From Chryseobacterium defluvii (GTDB taxonomy: Bacteria > Bacteroidota > Bacteroidia > Flavobacteriales > Weeksellaceae): a stretch of DNA of 64,000 nucleotides. Position 1 is the stretch's first letter, and every line of letters starts with the position of its first letter. Positions 17,853 through 26,415 of this stretch are shown piece by piece. Location: the NCBI RefSeq assembly GCF_014204415.1, contig NZ_JACHLE010000008.1:1-64000 (forward strand). Reading direction: 5' to 3'. The notes beneath the pieces are model-generated. The model made no database searches, had not been told where the DNA came from, and saw only the letters and a list, made by a program, of their open reading frames with translations. The position numbers were made by a program, and so were the translations under genes.

Positions 17853-17922
17853 AATAGAAGCTATAAGTTAGATTATAGAATCTAGTCTAATTTCTAACCT
17901 CTAATTTCTAAATTCTATAAAA

Positions 17923-18672
17923 ATGAATCCACTATATAATTATTTATTAAAGCTTGCCGATGACAGTTTCATCATGGGGCAAAGATTATCTGAATGGTGT
18001 GGAAAAGGTCCTTACTTAGAAGAAGATATTGCCTTAACTAATATCGCTTTGGATGAGCTTGGTCAGGCAAATAATTTTTACGTGTATGCTTCAAGAGTAG
18101 CGGATAACGGTAAAAATGAAGATGATTTGGCATTCCTAAGATACGAACATGAATATGTAAATGCACATTGGGTAGAATTGCCCAATGAAGACTATGCACA
18201 AACAATTCTTAAAGTATATGTATTCTCTGTGTATCAGAAATTAATGTACGAAGCTTTATCAAACTCTGCTGACGAAGAACTTTCAGCTATTGCTCAAAAA
18301 TCTTTGAAAGAAGTAAAATATCATTATACACACACTTCTTCATGGATGAAAATCTTCGCTCAGGGAACAGAAGAAAGCCGTGAACGTTTAGTAAAAGCCA
18401 TTGAAAATATTTGGGAATATACAAAAGGTTTATTCGCAAAAGTAGAAGGAGAAGATGATCTGATTTCATTAAGCATAGCTCCGAATGTTGATGAATTATA
18501 TCAGCAGTTCGTAGCCGTTACAGAAAAAGATTTCCAGGATTTTGGATTAGAATATCTGAAAGATCACTTCATGCAGCCAAAATCAAGAACAGGCTATCAT
18601 ACAGAATATTTCGGATATATTCTTTGTGAATTGCAGTATATGCAGAGAGCTTATCCGGGGTGTACATGGTAG
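17923..18672 (+). CDS. paaC: Phenylacetyl-CoA epoxidase structural subunit PaaC
   Basis: 249 residues of ferritin-like helical fold without a full di-iron site. Family signatures are NIALDELGQANNFYVYAS near the N terminus, HYTHTSSWM in the middle and the closing YILCELQYMQRAYPGCTW. It pairs with PaaA in the epoxidase core. The stop is followed at once by a repeat arm and a broken four-helix-bundle gene, which separate paaC from paaD. Confidence 0.96.
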   Translation: MNPLYNYLLKLADDSFIMGQRLSEWCGKGPYLEEDIALTNIALDELGQANNFYVYASRVADNGKNEDDLAFLRYEHEYVNAHWVELPNEDYAQTILKVYVFSVYQKLMYEALSNSADEELSAIAQKSLKEVKYHYTHTSSWMKIFAQGTEESRERLVKAIENIWEYTKGLFAKVEGEDDLISLSIAPNVDELYQQFVAVTEKDFQDFGLEYLKDHFMQPKSRTGYHTEYFGYILCELQYMQRAYPGCTW

Positions 18673-18711
18673 AAATAATGTAACAATTTAACAATCTAGT
18701 AATTTACCAAT
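18673..18711. repeat. paa-type intergenic repeat 3, left arm
   Basis: A short arm (AATGTAACAATTTAACAATC) immediately before the frameshifted four-helix-bundle gene. The complementary arm lies beyond that gene at 19065-19163, so the gene sits inside the repeat pair. Confidence 0.6.
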
Positions 18712-19064
18712 ATGACAAATGAAAATAATAATCCAATAATTAACAAAACACTTCAGTTTTCATTGGATATTATTGATTATTGTGAAAAGCTAGATAAAGA
18801 AGGAAAATATGTTATTTCTAAACAATTGTTACGTCAGCTACAAGTATAGGTGCGAATGTTCATGAAGCTCAAAATCCTTCAAGTGAAAATGATTTTATCC
18901 ATAAAATGAAAATCGCTGCAAAGGAAATTGAAGAAACAAAATATTGGCTGTATTTGTGTGAACATTCTAAAAACTATCCATTTGATGAGAATTTAAAAAA
19001 TCAGATTTTGGAAATTTCCAAGATTGTTTATAAAATCTTGAATACAAGTATAAACACAAAGTAA
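18712..19064 (+). pseudogene. Frameshifted S23-like four-helix-bundle gene
   Basis: The frame from 18712 stops at a TAG (18847-18849) just after KQLLR. Adding one base after the CGT codon restores a reading RSATSIGAN...HEAQNP and on to TSINTK, closing at 19062-19064. The restored protein (about 117 residues) is about 70% identical, by hand alignment, to the intact copy at 22445-22807. These small helical bundles belong to the S23/23S rRNA intervening-sequence protein family, which lacks an assigned activity. A true mutation or an assembly error would look the same. It interrupts the run from paaC to paaD. Confidence 0.85.
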
Positions 19065-19163
19065 AATGAAAATATACCAATTTAGCAATGTATCAATCTG
19101 GCAATAATTATTACATTGAGAAATTCTTAAATTGGTACATTGGTAAATTTTTAGATTGTTAAA
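19065..19163. repeat. paa-type intergenic repeat 3, right arm
   Basis: It contains both orientations of the unit (ATACCAATTTAGCAATGTAT, then AAATTGGTACATTGGTAAAT) and runs directly into the paaD coding frame. Confidence 0.6.
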
Positions 19164-19628
19164 TTGATACATTTATTAGAAATATTAGAACTCGTTCCCG
19201 ATCCGGAAATCCCGGTGATCAATATCGTGGAATTGGGCATTGTGAGAGATGCAAAAATTACCAGCGAGAATTCTTGCGAGGTGACCATTACTCCTACTTA
19301 TTCTGCCTGTCCTGCTATGTTTACCATTGAAGAAGATATCACAAAGATCATGAAAGAGAACGGTTGGGAAGCAAAAGTAGTAACCAAAATGTTTCCAATA
19401 TGGACAACAGATTGGTTAACTGATGAAGCAAGAGAAAAACTTCGTGTATATGGAATTACACCTCCCGAAAAAGGAGCAGACGAACATCATATTGGGAAAC
19501 CGAAAAAATGCCCTCGTTGTGGTTCCATGCATACCAAACAGATCAGCAGATTCGGGTCTACATTATGTAAGGCTTCCTATCAATGCTTAGACTGTTTAGA
19601 GCCTTTTGACTATTTTAAATGTCACTAA
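19164..19628 (+). CDS. paaD: PaaD, iron-sulfur/maturation protein of the epoxidase
   Basis: 154 residues with an N-terminal MIP18/DUF59 domain (LVPDPEIPVINIVELGIV, YSACPAMF) and a C-terminal zinc-ribbon-like part (CPRCGS, CLDCLEPFDYFKCH). PaaD is required for epoxidase activity, probably for cluster or metal assembly. No ATG is available: an in-frame TAG at 19152-19154 leaves ATT, GTT or TTG as start, and TTG 19164 is chosen. This start region is part of the repeat (GTTAAATTGATACATT), so the repeat seems to have replaced the usual start. Confidence 0.92.
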   Translation: MIHLLEILELVPDPEIPVINIVELGIVRDAKITSENSCEVTITPTYSACPAMFTIEEDITKIMKENGWEAKVVTKMFPIWTTDWLTDEAREKLRVYGITPPEKGADEHHIGKPKKCPRCGSMHTKQISRFGSTLCKASYQCLDCLEPFDYFKCH

Positions 19629-19630
19629 AA

Positions 19631-19735
19631 TTAATATAACAATGTAATAATGTAACATTTACTAGTATTTTCTGTACGACATTATAATTGTTGCATTGTT
19701 AGATTGATAAATTGTTACATTATGAGTAAATTAGT
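19631..19735. repeat. paa-type intergenic repeat 4
   Basis: Left units TATAACAATGTAATAATGTA, right units GTTGCATTGTTAGATTG and AAATTGTTACATT. It lies between paaD and paaG. Confidence 0.6.
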
Positions 19736-19789
19736 ACATTATTAAAATCTTTGAATTTTTAAATAATTTAATCTTTAAATTAAAAAGCC

Positions 19790-20590
19790 ATGTATACACA
19801 ACTTGATATTGAAACGCATTTTGACGGAAAACTCAAAATCGCCTACCTCAATCAGCCGGAAACGATGAATGCACTTACAAAACCTTCATTAGCAGACTTA
19901 AGAGATTTTGTTAAAGAATGCAGTGAAGACGAAACAGTAAGATGTGTCGCGATTTCAGGAAGAGGAAGAGCATTCTGTTCCGGACAAAATTTAGATGATG
20001 CTTTCGTTCAAGGTAGCGAACATCATGACAGATACATCGTTCGCAAGATTGTTGAAGACTATTATAACCCATTAGTAACAGAAATTGCACATTGCAAAAA
20101 ACCTGTGGTGGCTTTGGTCAACGGTCCCGCTGTGGGAGCAGGAGCAATGTTGGCTTTGATTTGTGATTTTGTTTTGGCGAATGATAAAGCATATTTTTCT
20201 CAGGCATTTTCCAATATTGGATTGATCCCGGATACAGGAGGAACTTACTTTTTACCAAAACTTTTAGGAAGACAATTGGCAAATTATTTAGCATTCACAG
20301 GTAAAAAATTATCTGCCGAAGAGTCCAAATCTTACGGATTGGTAGCTGAAATTTTCAGTGAAGAAGAATTCATGCCGAAATCAATGGAGATTTTAGAAAG
20401 AATATCCAATATGCCGACAGCAGCTTTCAAACTTACTAAAAAAGCTTTTGCTCACTCTTACGACAATACATTAAGTCAGCAATTGTCATTAGAAGCAGAT
20501 CTGCAACAGGAAGCCTCCGACACAGCAGATTTTATAGAAGGTGTGAATGCCTTTTTGCAAAAAAGAAAACCTAATTATAAAGGAAAATAA
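19790..20590 (+). CDS. paaG: Ring-1,2-epoxyphenylacetyl-CoA isomerase PaaG
   Basis: A 266-residue crotonase-fold protein. The oxyanion-hole regions are GRAFCSGQNLDD and GPAVGAGAMLAL. Its closeness to PaaG rather than PaaF shows in YYNPLV, FSNIGLIPDTGGTYFLP and the tail GVNAFLQKRKPNYKGK. PaaG converts the epoxide to the oxepin-CoA. It is placed after paaD, as expected. Confidence 0.92.
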   Translation: MYTQLDIETHFDGKLKIAYLNQPETMNALTKPSLADLRDFVKECSEDETVRCVAISGRGRAFCSGQNLDDAFVQGSEHHDRYIVRKIVEDYYNPLVTEIAHCKKPVVALVNGPAVGAGAMLALICDFVLANDKAYFSQAFSNIGLIPDTGGTYFLPKLLGRQLANYLAFTGKKLSAEESKSYGLVAEIFSEEEFMPKSMEILERISNMPTAAFKLTKKAFAHSYDNTLSQQLSLEADLQQEASDTADFIEGVNAFLQKRKPNYKGK

Positions 20591-20592
20591 AA

Positions 20593-20693
20593 ATTAATAT
20601 AGCAATCTATCAATGTAGCAATTTACCAATTGAAATTGCTGTTGTGCGATAAATGGGAATTGTTACATTGTTATATTGATACACTGTTAAATT
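20593..20693. repeat. paa-type intergenic repeat 5
   Basis: Left units TATAGCAATCTATCAATGTA, right units GTTACATTGTTATATTGATA. It lies between paaG and paaH and reaches to the base before the paaH ATG. Confidence 0.65.
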
Positions 20694-21824
20694 ATGAATA
20701 TTGGAATTATTGGCGCAGGAACCATGGGTATTGGAATTGCTCAAGTGGCTGCAACGGCAGGATGTAAAGTTGTTGTATACGATGCACAAGGTCCACAAAT
20801 AGACAAAGCGCTTTCAGGCTTAGAGAAAACCCTTCAAAAATTAGTTGAAAAAACTAAAATTTCTCAGGAAAAAGCTACAGAGATCAGAAACAATATCAGT
20901 AAAGCTGAAAATCTACAGGATTTAAAAGACTCCGATCTCGTAATTGAAGCCATCATTGAAAACAAAGAAATTAAAACCAAAGTCTTCACAGAACTGGAGA
21001 ACTATGTTTCAGAAGATTGTATCATTGGTTCCAATACGTCATCCATTTCCATTACTTCTTTAGGAGCGGAATTAAAGAAACCGGAGCGTTTCATTGGAAT
21101 TCACTTTTTCAATCCGGCTCCATTGATGCCTCTGGTTGAGGTTATTCCATCCTTAGTGACAGAAAAATCATTGGCAGAAAAAATGTACAACCTCATGAAA
21201 GAATGGGGTAAAGTGCCTGTGATCGCAAAAGATATTCCCGGATTTATTGTTAACAGAATTGCACGTCCCTATTATGGAGAAGCATTAAGAATTGTGGAAG
21301 AAAACATTGCAACTCCGCAACAGGTTGATGAAGCGATGAGAACCTTAGGAAACTTCAAAATGGGACCTTTTGAATTAATGGACTTAATTGGAGTTGATGT
21401 GAATTTTGCTGTAACAACAACCGTTTACAAAGACTATTTCTACGATCCGAAATACAAGCCATCCTTATTACAGCAACGTATGTCTGAAGCCAAACTTCAT
21501 GGAAGAAAAACCGGAAAAGGTTTCTATGATTACAATGAAGGTGACGAAAATCCTGTGGCTCAAAAAGACGATGCATTGTATCAACAGATATTCCTAAGAA
21601 TAATCTCAATGCTGATCAATGAAGCTGTTGAAGCAAAAAGATTAGGCGTTGCCAATGATGAAGACATTGAATTGGCAATGCAAAAAGGAGTAAACTACCC
21701 AAAAGGCTTACTAAACTGGGGAAAAGAAATTGGTTATTCAAAGATTTCTGAAACCCTGCAAAACCTTTACGAAGAATATCAGGAAGAAAGATACAGACAA
21801 AGCCCGTTACTTCGTAAAATGTAA
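20694..21824 (+). CDS. paaH: 3-hydroxyacyl-CoA dehydrogenase PaaH
   Basis: 376 residues: NAD-binding domain with GAGTMGIGIAQVAATAG, the dehydrogenase signature HFFNPAPLMPLVEVIPS, then DIPGFIVNRIARPYYGEA and two C-terminal helical units with GRKTGKGFYDY. It oxidises 3-hydroxyadipyl-CoA to 3-oxoadipyl-CoA. Its length is that of a stand-alone single-domain-pair enzyme, without a fused hydratase. It fits its place between paaG and paaI. Confidence 0.94.
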   Translation: MNIGIIGAGTMGIGIAQVAATAGCKVVVYDAQGPQIDKALSGLEKTLQKLVEKTKISQEKATEIRNNISKAENLQDLKDSDLVIEAIIENKEIKTKVFTELENYVSEDCIIGSNTSSISITSLGAELKKPERFIGIHFFNPAPLMPLVEVIPSLVTEKSLAEKMYNLMKEWGKVPVIAKDIPGFIVNRIARPYYGEALRIVEENIATPQQVDEAMRTLGNFKMGPFELMDLIGVDVNFAVTTTVYKDYFYDPKYKPSLLQQRMSEAKLHGRKTGKGFYDYNEGDENPVAQKDDALYQQIFLRIISMLINEAVEAKRLGVANDEDIELAMQKGVNYPKGLLNWGKEIGYSKISETLQNLYEEYQEERYRQSPLLRKM

Positions 21825-21826
21825 CA

Positions 21827-21893
21827 ATATAAAAATGTAACAGTGTAACAGTGTAACAATTATTGGTACATTGATACACTGTTACATTGGTAA
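21827..21893. repeat. paa-type intergenic repeat 6
   Basis: A compact copy: ATGTAACAGTGTAACAGTGT on the left, TTGGTACATTGATACACTG on the right, with almost no core. It lies between paaH and paaI. Confidence 0.65.
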
Positions 21894-21905
21894 ATTAGAA
21901 TAATT

Positions 21906-22319
21906 ATGACGCCGAGACAAGTTGCAGATTATATGCTCAATCAGGATTATTTTTCCCAATGGATGAATATCAAAATGATTGAAGTTAAAGAAAATTATTG
22001 TTTAATAGAAATGCCCATCAAAAAAGAAATGATCAATGGGCTTAAAACAGTTCATGGAGGAGTAACATTCGCTTTTGCAGACTCTGCATTAGCGTTTTCG
22101 TCCAACAACTCGGGAGATGCAGCTGTTGCACTGAACTGTATCATCAATTTTACCAAAGCAGGAAAAGAAGGCGATATCTTCAGAGCAGAAAGTATATTGG
22201 TAAACGAAACAAGAAAAACAGCAGTTTACGACATCCAGATCACCAATCAAAACAAAGAATTGGTAGCGAAATTTGTCGGGACAGTCTATAAAATTGGAAA
22301 AAAAGTAACGGAGCTATAA
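21906..22319 (+). CDS. paaI: Hotdog-fold acyl-CoA thioesterase PaaI
   Basis: 137 residues of the PaaI hotdog family, with the catalytic region TVHGGVTFAFADSALAFSSN and the strand pattern INFTKAGKEGDIFRAES. PaaI is thought to free CoA from dead-end ring intermediates such as hydroxyphenylacetyl-CoA, preventing CoA depletion. Position in the operon supports this. It is followed by a repeat copy and an intact four-helix-bundle gene. Confidence 0.93.
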   Translation: MTPRQVADYMLNQDYFSQWMNIKMIEVKENYCLIEMPIKKEMINGLKTVHGGVTFAFADSALAFSSNNSGDAAVALNCIINFTKAGKEGDIFRAESILVNETRKTAVYDIQITNQNKELVAKFVGTVYKIGKKVTEL

Positions 22320-22322
22320 GCT

Positions 22323-22441
22323 CAATATAACAATTTAACAATCTGATAATGTACCAATGGAAAATGTGATGCTTATTGTTTTGTTGTAGTATTTGACCGT
22401 CAATAATTGTTAAACTGTTATATTGGTACATTGCTAAATTA
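22323..22441. repeat. paa-type intergenic repeat 7
   Basis: Left units ATATAACAATTTAACAATCT, right units GTTATATTGGTACATTG. It directly precedes the intact four-helix-bundle gene. Confidence 0.65.
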
Positions 22442-22444
22442 AAA

Positions 22445-22807
22445 ATGATGATAAATTTTGAAAATAATCCATTGATTGAAAAAACCATTCAATTTTCTTT
22501 AGATATAATTGAATTTTGTGATCTATTAGAGGAAAAAAGAAAATTTGTTGTTGCAAAACAATTGTTACGTTCAGGAACAAGCATTGGTGCAAATGCATTT
22601 GAAGCACAAAATCCACACAGTAAAAATGATTTCATCAACAAGATGAAAATTTCAGCCAAAGAATTAGAAGAAACCAAATATTGGCTATATCTGTGTAAAC
22701 ATTCCAAAAACTATCCCTTTGATGAAAAATTGGAACATCAAATTATAGAATTAGGAAAAATTATTTATAAAATATTAAGTACAAGTCTAAATAAAAATCA
22801 ACCTTAA
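22445..22807 (+). CDS. S23-like four-helix-bundle protein
   Basis: A 120-residue helical protein with the family pattern SLDIIEFC, QLLRSGTSIGAN, EAQNP, KMKISAKELEETKYWLYLC. The family is named after proteins encoded in 23S rRNA intervening sequences and includes many solitary chromosomal copies of unknown role. Here it is inserted between paaI and paaJ and flanked on both sides by the repeat found in the paa spacers. A closely similar but frameshifted copy lies between paaC and paaD. It has no expected part in phenylacetate breakdown. Confidence 0.88.
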   Translation: MMINFENNPLIEKTIQFSLDIIEFCDLLEEKRKFVVAKQLLRSGTSIGANAFEAQNPHSKNDFINKMKISAKELEETKYWLYLCKHSKNYPFDEKLEHQIIELGKIIYKILSTSLNKNQP

Positions 22808-22808
22808 A

Positions 22809-22881
22809 AAATGTAACAATGTATCAGTTTACCAATGTAACAATAATTGGTACATTGCTACATTATTAGATTGTTAAATTG
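22809..22881. repeat. paa-type intergenic repeat 8
   Basis: Left units AATGTAACAATGTATCAG, right units TTGGTACATTGCTACATT. It lies on the far side of the intact four-helix-bundle gene and runs up to paaJ. Confidence 0.65.
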
Positions 22882-22887
22882 AATAAA

Positions 22888-24093
22888 ATGAACAACGTAT
22901 ACATCATAGATTACATCAGAACACCCATTTCAAAATTACAAGGAGGACTATCAGAAGTTAGAGCAGATGATTTGGCGACAGTAGTGCTGAAAGAAATTAT
23001 TGCTAGAAACCCTGAAGTTCCTGTGGAAGAAATTGAAGATGTTATTTTCGGATGTGCCAATCAGTCAGGAGAAGATAACCGTAATGTAGCGAGAATGGGG
23101 CTTTTGTTAGCTGGACTTCCATATAAAATTGGAGGAGAGACAGTAAACAGGCTTTGCGCTTCGGGAATGTCTGCCGTAGCTAATGCTTTCAGATCCATTG
23201 CTGCAGGAGAGGGAGAAATTTATATTGCAGGTGGAGTAGAGCACATGACACGTTCACCTTATGTAATGTCAAAACCAAGTATGGCATTCGGAAGAGACAG
23301 CCAGATGTTTGATACCACTTTCGGATGGCGTTTCATCAACCCGAAAATGAAAGAAATGTACGGAGTTGATGGAATGGGAGAAACTGCTGAAAACTTAGCA
23401 GATATTCACCAGATCAGTAGAGAAGATCAGGACAAATTTGCACTTTGGTCTCAACAGAAAGCGACAAAAGCACGGGAAAGCGGAAGATTGGCAGAAGAAA
23501 TCGTAAAAGTTGAAATTCCACAGAAAAAAGGAGAAGCTAAAATCTTTGATACTGATGAATTCATAAAGCCAACATCTTCTATGGAAGGGCTAGGAAAACT
23601 TCGTCCGGCTTTCAGAAAAGAAGGAACGGTAACTGCCGGGAATGCTTCAGGAATGAATGACGGAGCAGCAGCTCTTATTCTGGCAAGTGAAGAAGCCGTT
23701 AAAAAATACGGATTAAAACCAAAAGCTAAGATTTTAGGATCATCAGTTGCAGGAGTTGAGCCAAGAATTATGGGAATCGGACCCGTAGAAGCAACGCAAA
23801 AACTATTGAAAAGATTAAATCTTTCATTAGACGATATGGACATCATTGAACTAAACGAAGCATTTGCTGCCCAAGCTTTAGCTGTAACAAGGAGCTTAGG
23901 CTTAAAAGATGATGACACAAGAATAAATCCTAACGGGGGAGCCATTGCAATAGGGCATCCACTTGGCGTTTCAGGAGCAAGAATCGTTGGTTCTGCTGCA
24001 TTGGAGCTTCAAAAGCAGGATAAGAAATATGCATTATGTACCCTTTGTATTGGTGTAGGACAGGGTTATGCAATGGTAATCGAAAAAGCGTAG
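22888..24093 (+). CDS. paaJ: 3-oxoadipyl-CoA/3-oxo-5,6-dehydrosuberyl-CoA thiolase PaaJ
   Basis: The ATG at 22888 (MNNVYIIDYIRTP) is preferred to an in-frame TTG three codons upstream, which is part of the repeat. This 401-residue thiolase has the acyl-accepting Cys in NRLCASGMSAVA, the His in NPNGGAIAIGHPLGVSGARI and the second Cys in CTLCIGVGQGYAM. It cleaves 3-oxoadipyl-CoA to succinyl-CoA and acetyl-CoA, and also acts on the C8 intermediate. The operon position supports this over a general acetyl-CoA acetyltransferase role. Confidence 0.93.
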   Translation: MNNVYIIDYIRTPISKLQGGLSEVRADDLATVVLKEIIARNPEVPVEEIEDVIFGCANQSGEDNRNVARMGLLLAGLPYKIGGETVNRLCASGMSAVANAFRSIAAGEGEIYIAGGVEHMTRSPYVMSKPSMAFGRDSQMFDTTFGWRFINPKMKEMYGVDGMGETAENLADIHQISREDQDKFALWSQQKATKARESGRLAEEIVKVEIPQKKGEAKIFDTDEFIKPTSSMEGLGKLRPAFRKEGTVTAGNASGMNDGAAALILASEEAVKKYGLKPKAKILGSSVAGVEPRIMGIGPVEATQKLLKRLNLSLDDMDIIELNEAFAAQALAVTRSLGLKDDDTRINPNGGAIAIGHPLGVSGARIVGSAALELQKQDKKYALCTLCIGVGQGYAMVIEKA

Positions 24094-24098
24094 CTTTT

Positions 24099-24205
24099 TC
24101 AATATAACAATCTAAAAATGTATCAATGTAACAATTCCTGCCATGCTGGACTTGTCGAAACATCTAATTGGTAAACTGTTATATTGATACATTGTTAAAT
24201 TAAAA
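24099..24205. repeat. paa-type intergenic repeat 9
   Basis: Left units CAATATAACAATCTAAAAAT, a core near 24135-24165 with GCCATGCTGGACTTGTCGAA, a variant of a frequent flavobacterial spacer motif, and right units GTTATATTGATACATTG. It lies between paaJ and paaY. Confidence 0.65.
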
Positions 24206-24209
24206 TTTT

Positions 24210-24803
24210 ATGAACATCTACTCATATCACGGAGTCCGCCCCATCATCAAACCCTCTGCCTACATTCATCCGAAGGCAGTGATCATTGGTAATGTGGAAA
24301 TAGGCGAAGAAGTTTATGTTGGCCCCAATGCCGTTATCCGTGGTGACTGGGGTAGAATCATTGTAAAAGATGGTGCCAATGTTCAGGAAAACTGTACCCT
24401 TCATGTATTCCCGAATATTGAAACCATTTTAGAAGAATCCGCACACATTGGTCATGGGGCGATCATTCATTCCGGACATATCGGTAAGAACTGTTTAGTT
24501 GGAATGAACTCAGTCGTAATGGATAAGGCTATTATTGGGGATGAATGCATCATCGGGGCATTGGCTTTTGTTCCTGCCAATTTCAGGTGTGAATCTAGAA
24601 AATTGATAGTGGGAAGTCCTGCAAAAGTGATCCGTGACGTATCAGATGAAATGATCCGCTGGAAAACAGAAGGGACAAAATTGTACCAGGAACTTGCAAG
24701 AGAAGGAAAAGAAGCTATTCTGCCTTGTGAGCCATTTACAGAATTTGTTCAGCAGACACCTACAAAAATTGTTGATTACAGCATTTGGGATGATGTAAAA
24801 TAA
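24210..24803 (+). CDS. paaY: Hexapeptide-repeat protein PaaY
   Basis: 197 residues of left-handed beta-helix type, with hexapeptide steps such as VYVGPNAVIRGDWG, SAHIGHGAIIHSGHIG and CIIGALAFVPAN. The His residues suit a gamma-carbonic-anhydrase-like metal site. PaaY is a thioesterase-type accessory reported to work with PaaI-like recycling of inhibited CoA esters. The end of the gene is 20 bases from the next start with no repeat, so the later genes look like a separately joined segment. Confidence 0.9.
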   Translation: MNIYSYHGVRPIIKPSAYIHPKAVIIGNVEIGEEVYVGPNAVIRGDWGRIIVKDGANVQENCTLHVFPNIETILEESAHIGHGAIIHSGHIGKNCLVGMNSVVMDKAIIGDECIIGALAFVPANFRCESRKLIVGSPAKVIRDVSDEMIRWKTEGTKLYQELAREGKEAILPCEPFTEFVQQTPTKIVDYSIWDDVK

Positions 24804-24823
24804 TCAACCGTACAAAATATAAT

Positions 24824-25651
24824 ATGATTAAGAAAATCCTCATTGCGTGTAGCTTTTTGTTTGTATTTAAATTTATAATTTTAGCGCAAAGCAAAACCGT
24901 AAAACCACTCACAATTGGAGAAACCAGAACCTTAAAGTCAACTATCCTTAAAGAAGAAAGAACGTTGAACATTTATCTTCCTCAAGGGTATGATAAAACA
25001 AAATCATATCCTGTAATTTATCTTCTGGATGGAAGTATGAACGAGGATTTTGTACATGTTGCAGGATTGGTGCAGTTCTTCAATCTAATGTATTCAATGC
25101 CTGAAACCATTGTTGTAGGAATTGCGAATGTGGATAGAAAAAGAGACTTTACCTATCATACAGACATAAAAGAATTACAGCAGGATTATCCTACAACGGG
25201 ACATTCCGATAAATTCATCGGTTTTTTAGAGAAAGAATTAAAACCTTTTGTTGAAAAACACTATAAAACGACAGAGTCCTATTTAATGGGACAATCTTTA
25301 GGCGGACTTTTGGCAATAGAGATCCTTTTGAAGAAGCCACAAATGTTTAACAACTATTTTATTATCAGTCCAAGCTTATGGTGGGATGATGAAAGCCTTT
25401 TAAAACAAGCAAAAGAATTGCTTGACAAAATACCGGATACAAAGAAGTTTGTTTACGTTTCTGTTGGGAAAGGAGAACATCCCGTTATGGTAAAAGATGC
25501 GGAAGACATTTATGATGTTCTAAAAAATTCTGGAAAAAAGAAGTGGACAGTAGAATATAAAATGATGGAAACAGATAATCATGCAACCATACTTCACAAA
25601 AGTTTATATGAAGGGTTAGTAAAATTGTTTCCTTATCAGGAACCCAAATAG
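24824..25651 (+). CDS. Secreted alpha/beta-hydrolase (putative esterase family)
   Basis: 275 residues. An N-terminal signal sequence (KILIACSFLFVFKFIILAQ) leads to an esterase domain of the IroE/PF00756 type: LNIYLPQGYDKTKSYPVIYLLDG, nucleophile Ser in MGQSLGGLLAIEIL, SPSLWWDDE and a late His in TDNHATILHKS. It probably cleaves an ester outside the inner membrane. Such genes often sit beside siderophore loci, which are not seen here. Its role in the paa cluster, between paaY and paaZ, is unclear. Confidence 0.85.
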   Translation: MIKKILIACSFLFVFKFIILAQSKTVKPLTIGETRTLKSTILKEERTLNIYLPQGYDKTKSYPVIYLLDGSMNEDFVHVAGLVQFFNLMYSMPETIVVGIANVDRKRDFTYHTDIKELQQDYPTTGHSDKFIGFLEKELKPFVEKHYKTTESYLMGQSLGGLLAIEILLKKPQMFNNYFIISPSLWWDDESLLKQAKELLDKIPDTKKFVYVSVGKGEHPVMVKDAEDIYDVLKNSGKKKWTVEYKMMETDNHATILHKSLYEGLVKLFPYQEPK

Positions 25652-25705
25652 ATATAATAAACTGAGAATACTGTCGATATAATTACAATTGCTAAATTAA
25701 TTTAT

Positions 25706-26407
25706 ATGAAATATTTATTTTTCGCCATTTTCTTTCCTTTTTTTATGAATTGTCAGAAAATTCAGGATAAGGAAATGAATGTTGAGCTTAAAAATGAATT
25801 GGCTCAGATCGATAAAGATGATCAGATCTATCGTGAGTTTATGCTTCCTGAAACTTCACCAGAAAGAAGAAAAGAGATCATAAAAGAAAAAAATCTTACT
25901 CAGGAAGAGGCAACCGTCGGGTTGGGCAAAAAAATGGATCAACAGGATGCAGAAAATTTAGCAAAAATTGAAAAAATTATAGCGAAATATGGATATCCGG
26001 GAAAATCTTTGGTGGGAGAGCCTGAAAATAAAACAGCTTGGTTGGTTATTCAACATTCATCAAAGATCAATCAGTATTTGCCGGTGATTAAAAAAGCAGC
26101 TGAGGAAAATGAGCTTCCTTTCAGATTATACGCAATGATGCTTGACAGGCAACTTGTACAGGATGGTAAAGAGCAGATTTACGGAACTCAGGCTCGATCC
26201 TTTAAAACGACAAAAGACGGTAAAGTGGAAATTGTATGGATAATCTGGCCAATTAAAGACTTTAAAAATGTGAATAGATTACGAGATGAAGTGGGTTTCG
26301 GACAAACAGTGGAAGATTATGCTCAAGATCTCTTAGGGAAAGATTTTATATTTAAAAATTATACTTTAGAAGAAGCTTTACAACTTCAAAATAAAAATAA
26401 AAAGTAA
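25706..26407 (+). CDS. DUF6624-type lipoprotein
   Basis: 233 residues beginning with a lipoprotein signal (KYLFFAIFFPFFMNC). The mature part matches what I know of DUF6624: AWLVIQHS, LPVIKKAAEENELPFRLYAMMLDR and the closing region with YGTQ and LRDEVGFG. The function of this family is not known. It ends eight bases before paaZ and would be co-transcribed with it. Nothing ties it to phenylacetate metabolism beyond that. Confidence 0.75.
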   Translation: MKYLFFAIFFPFFMNCQKIQDKEMNVELKNELAQIDKDDQIYREFMLPETSPERRKEIIKEKNLTQEEATVGLGKKMDQQDAENLAKIEKIIAKYGYPGKSLVGEPENKTAWLVIQHSSKINQYLPVIKKAAEENELPFRLYAMMLDRQLVQDGKEQIYGTQARSFKTTKDGKVEIVWIIWPIKDFKNVNRLRDEVGFGQTVEDYAQDLLGKDFIFKNYTLEEALQLQNKNKK

Positions 26408-26415
26408 ATAACTAT

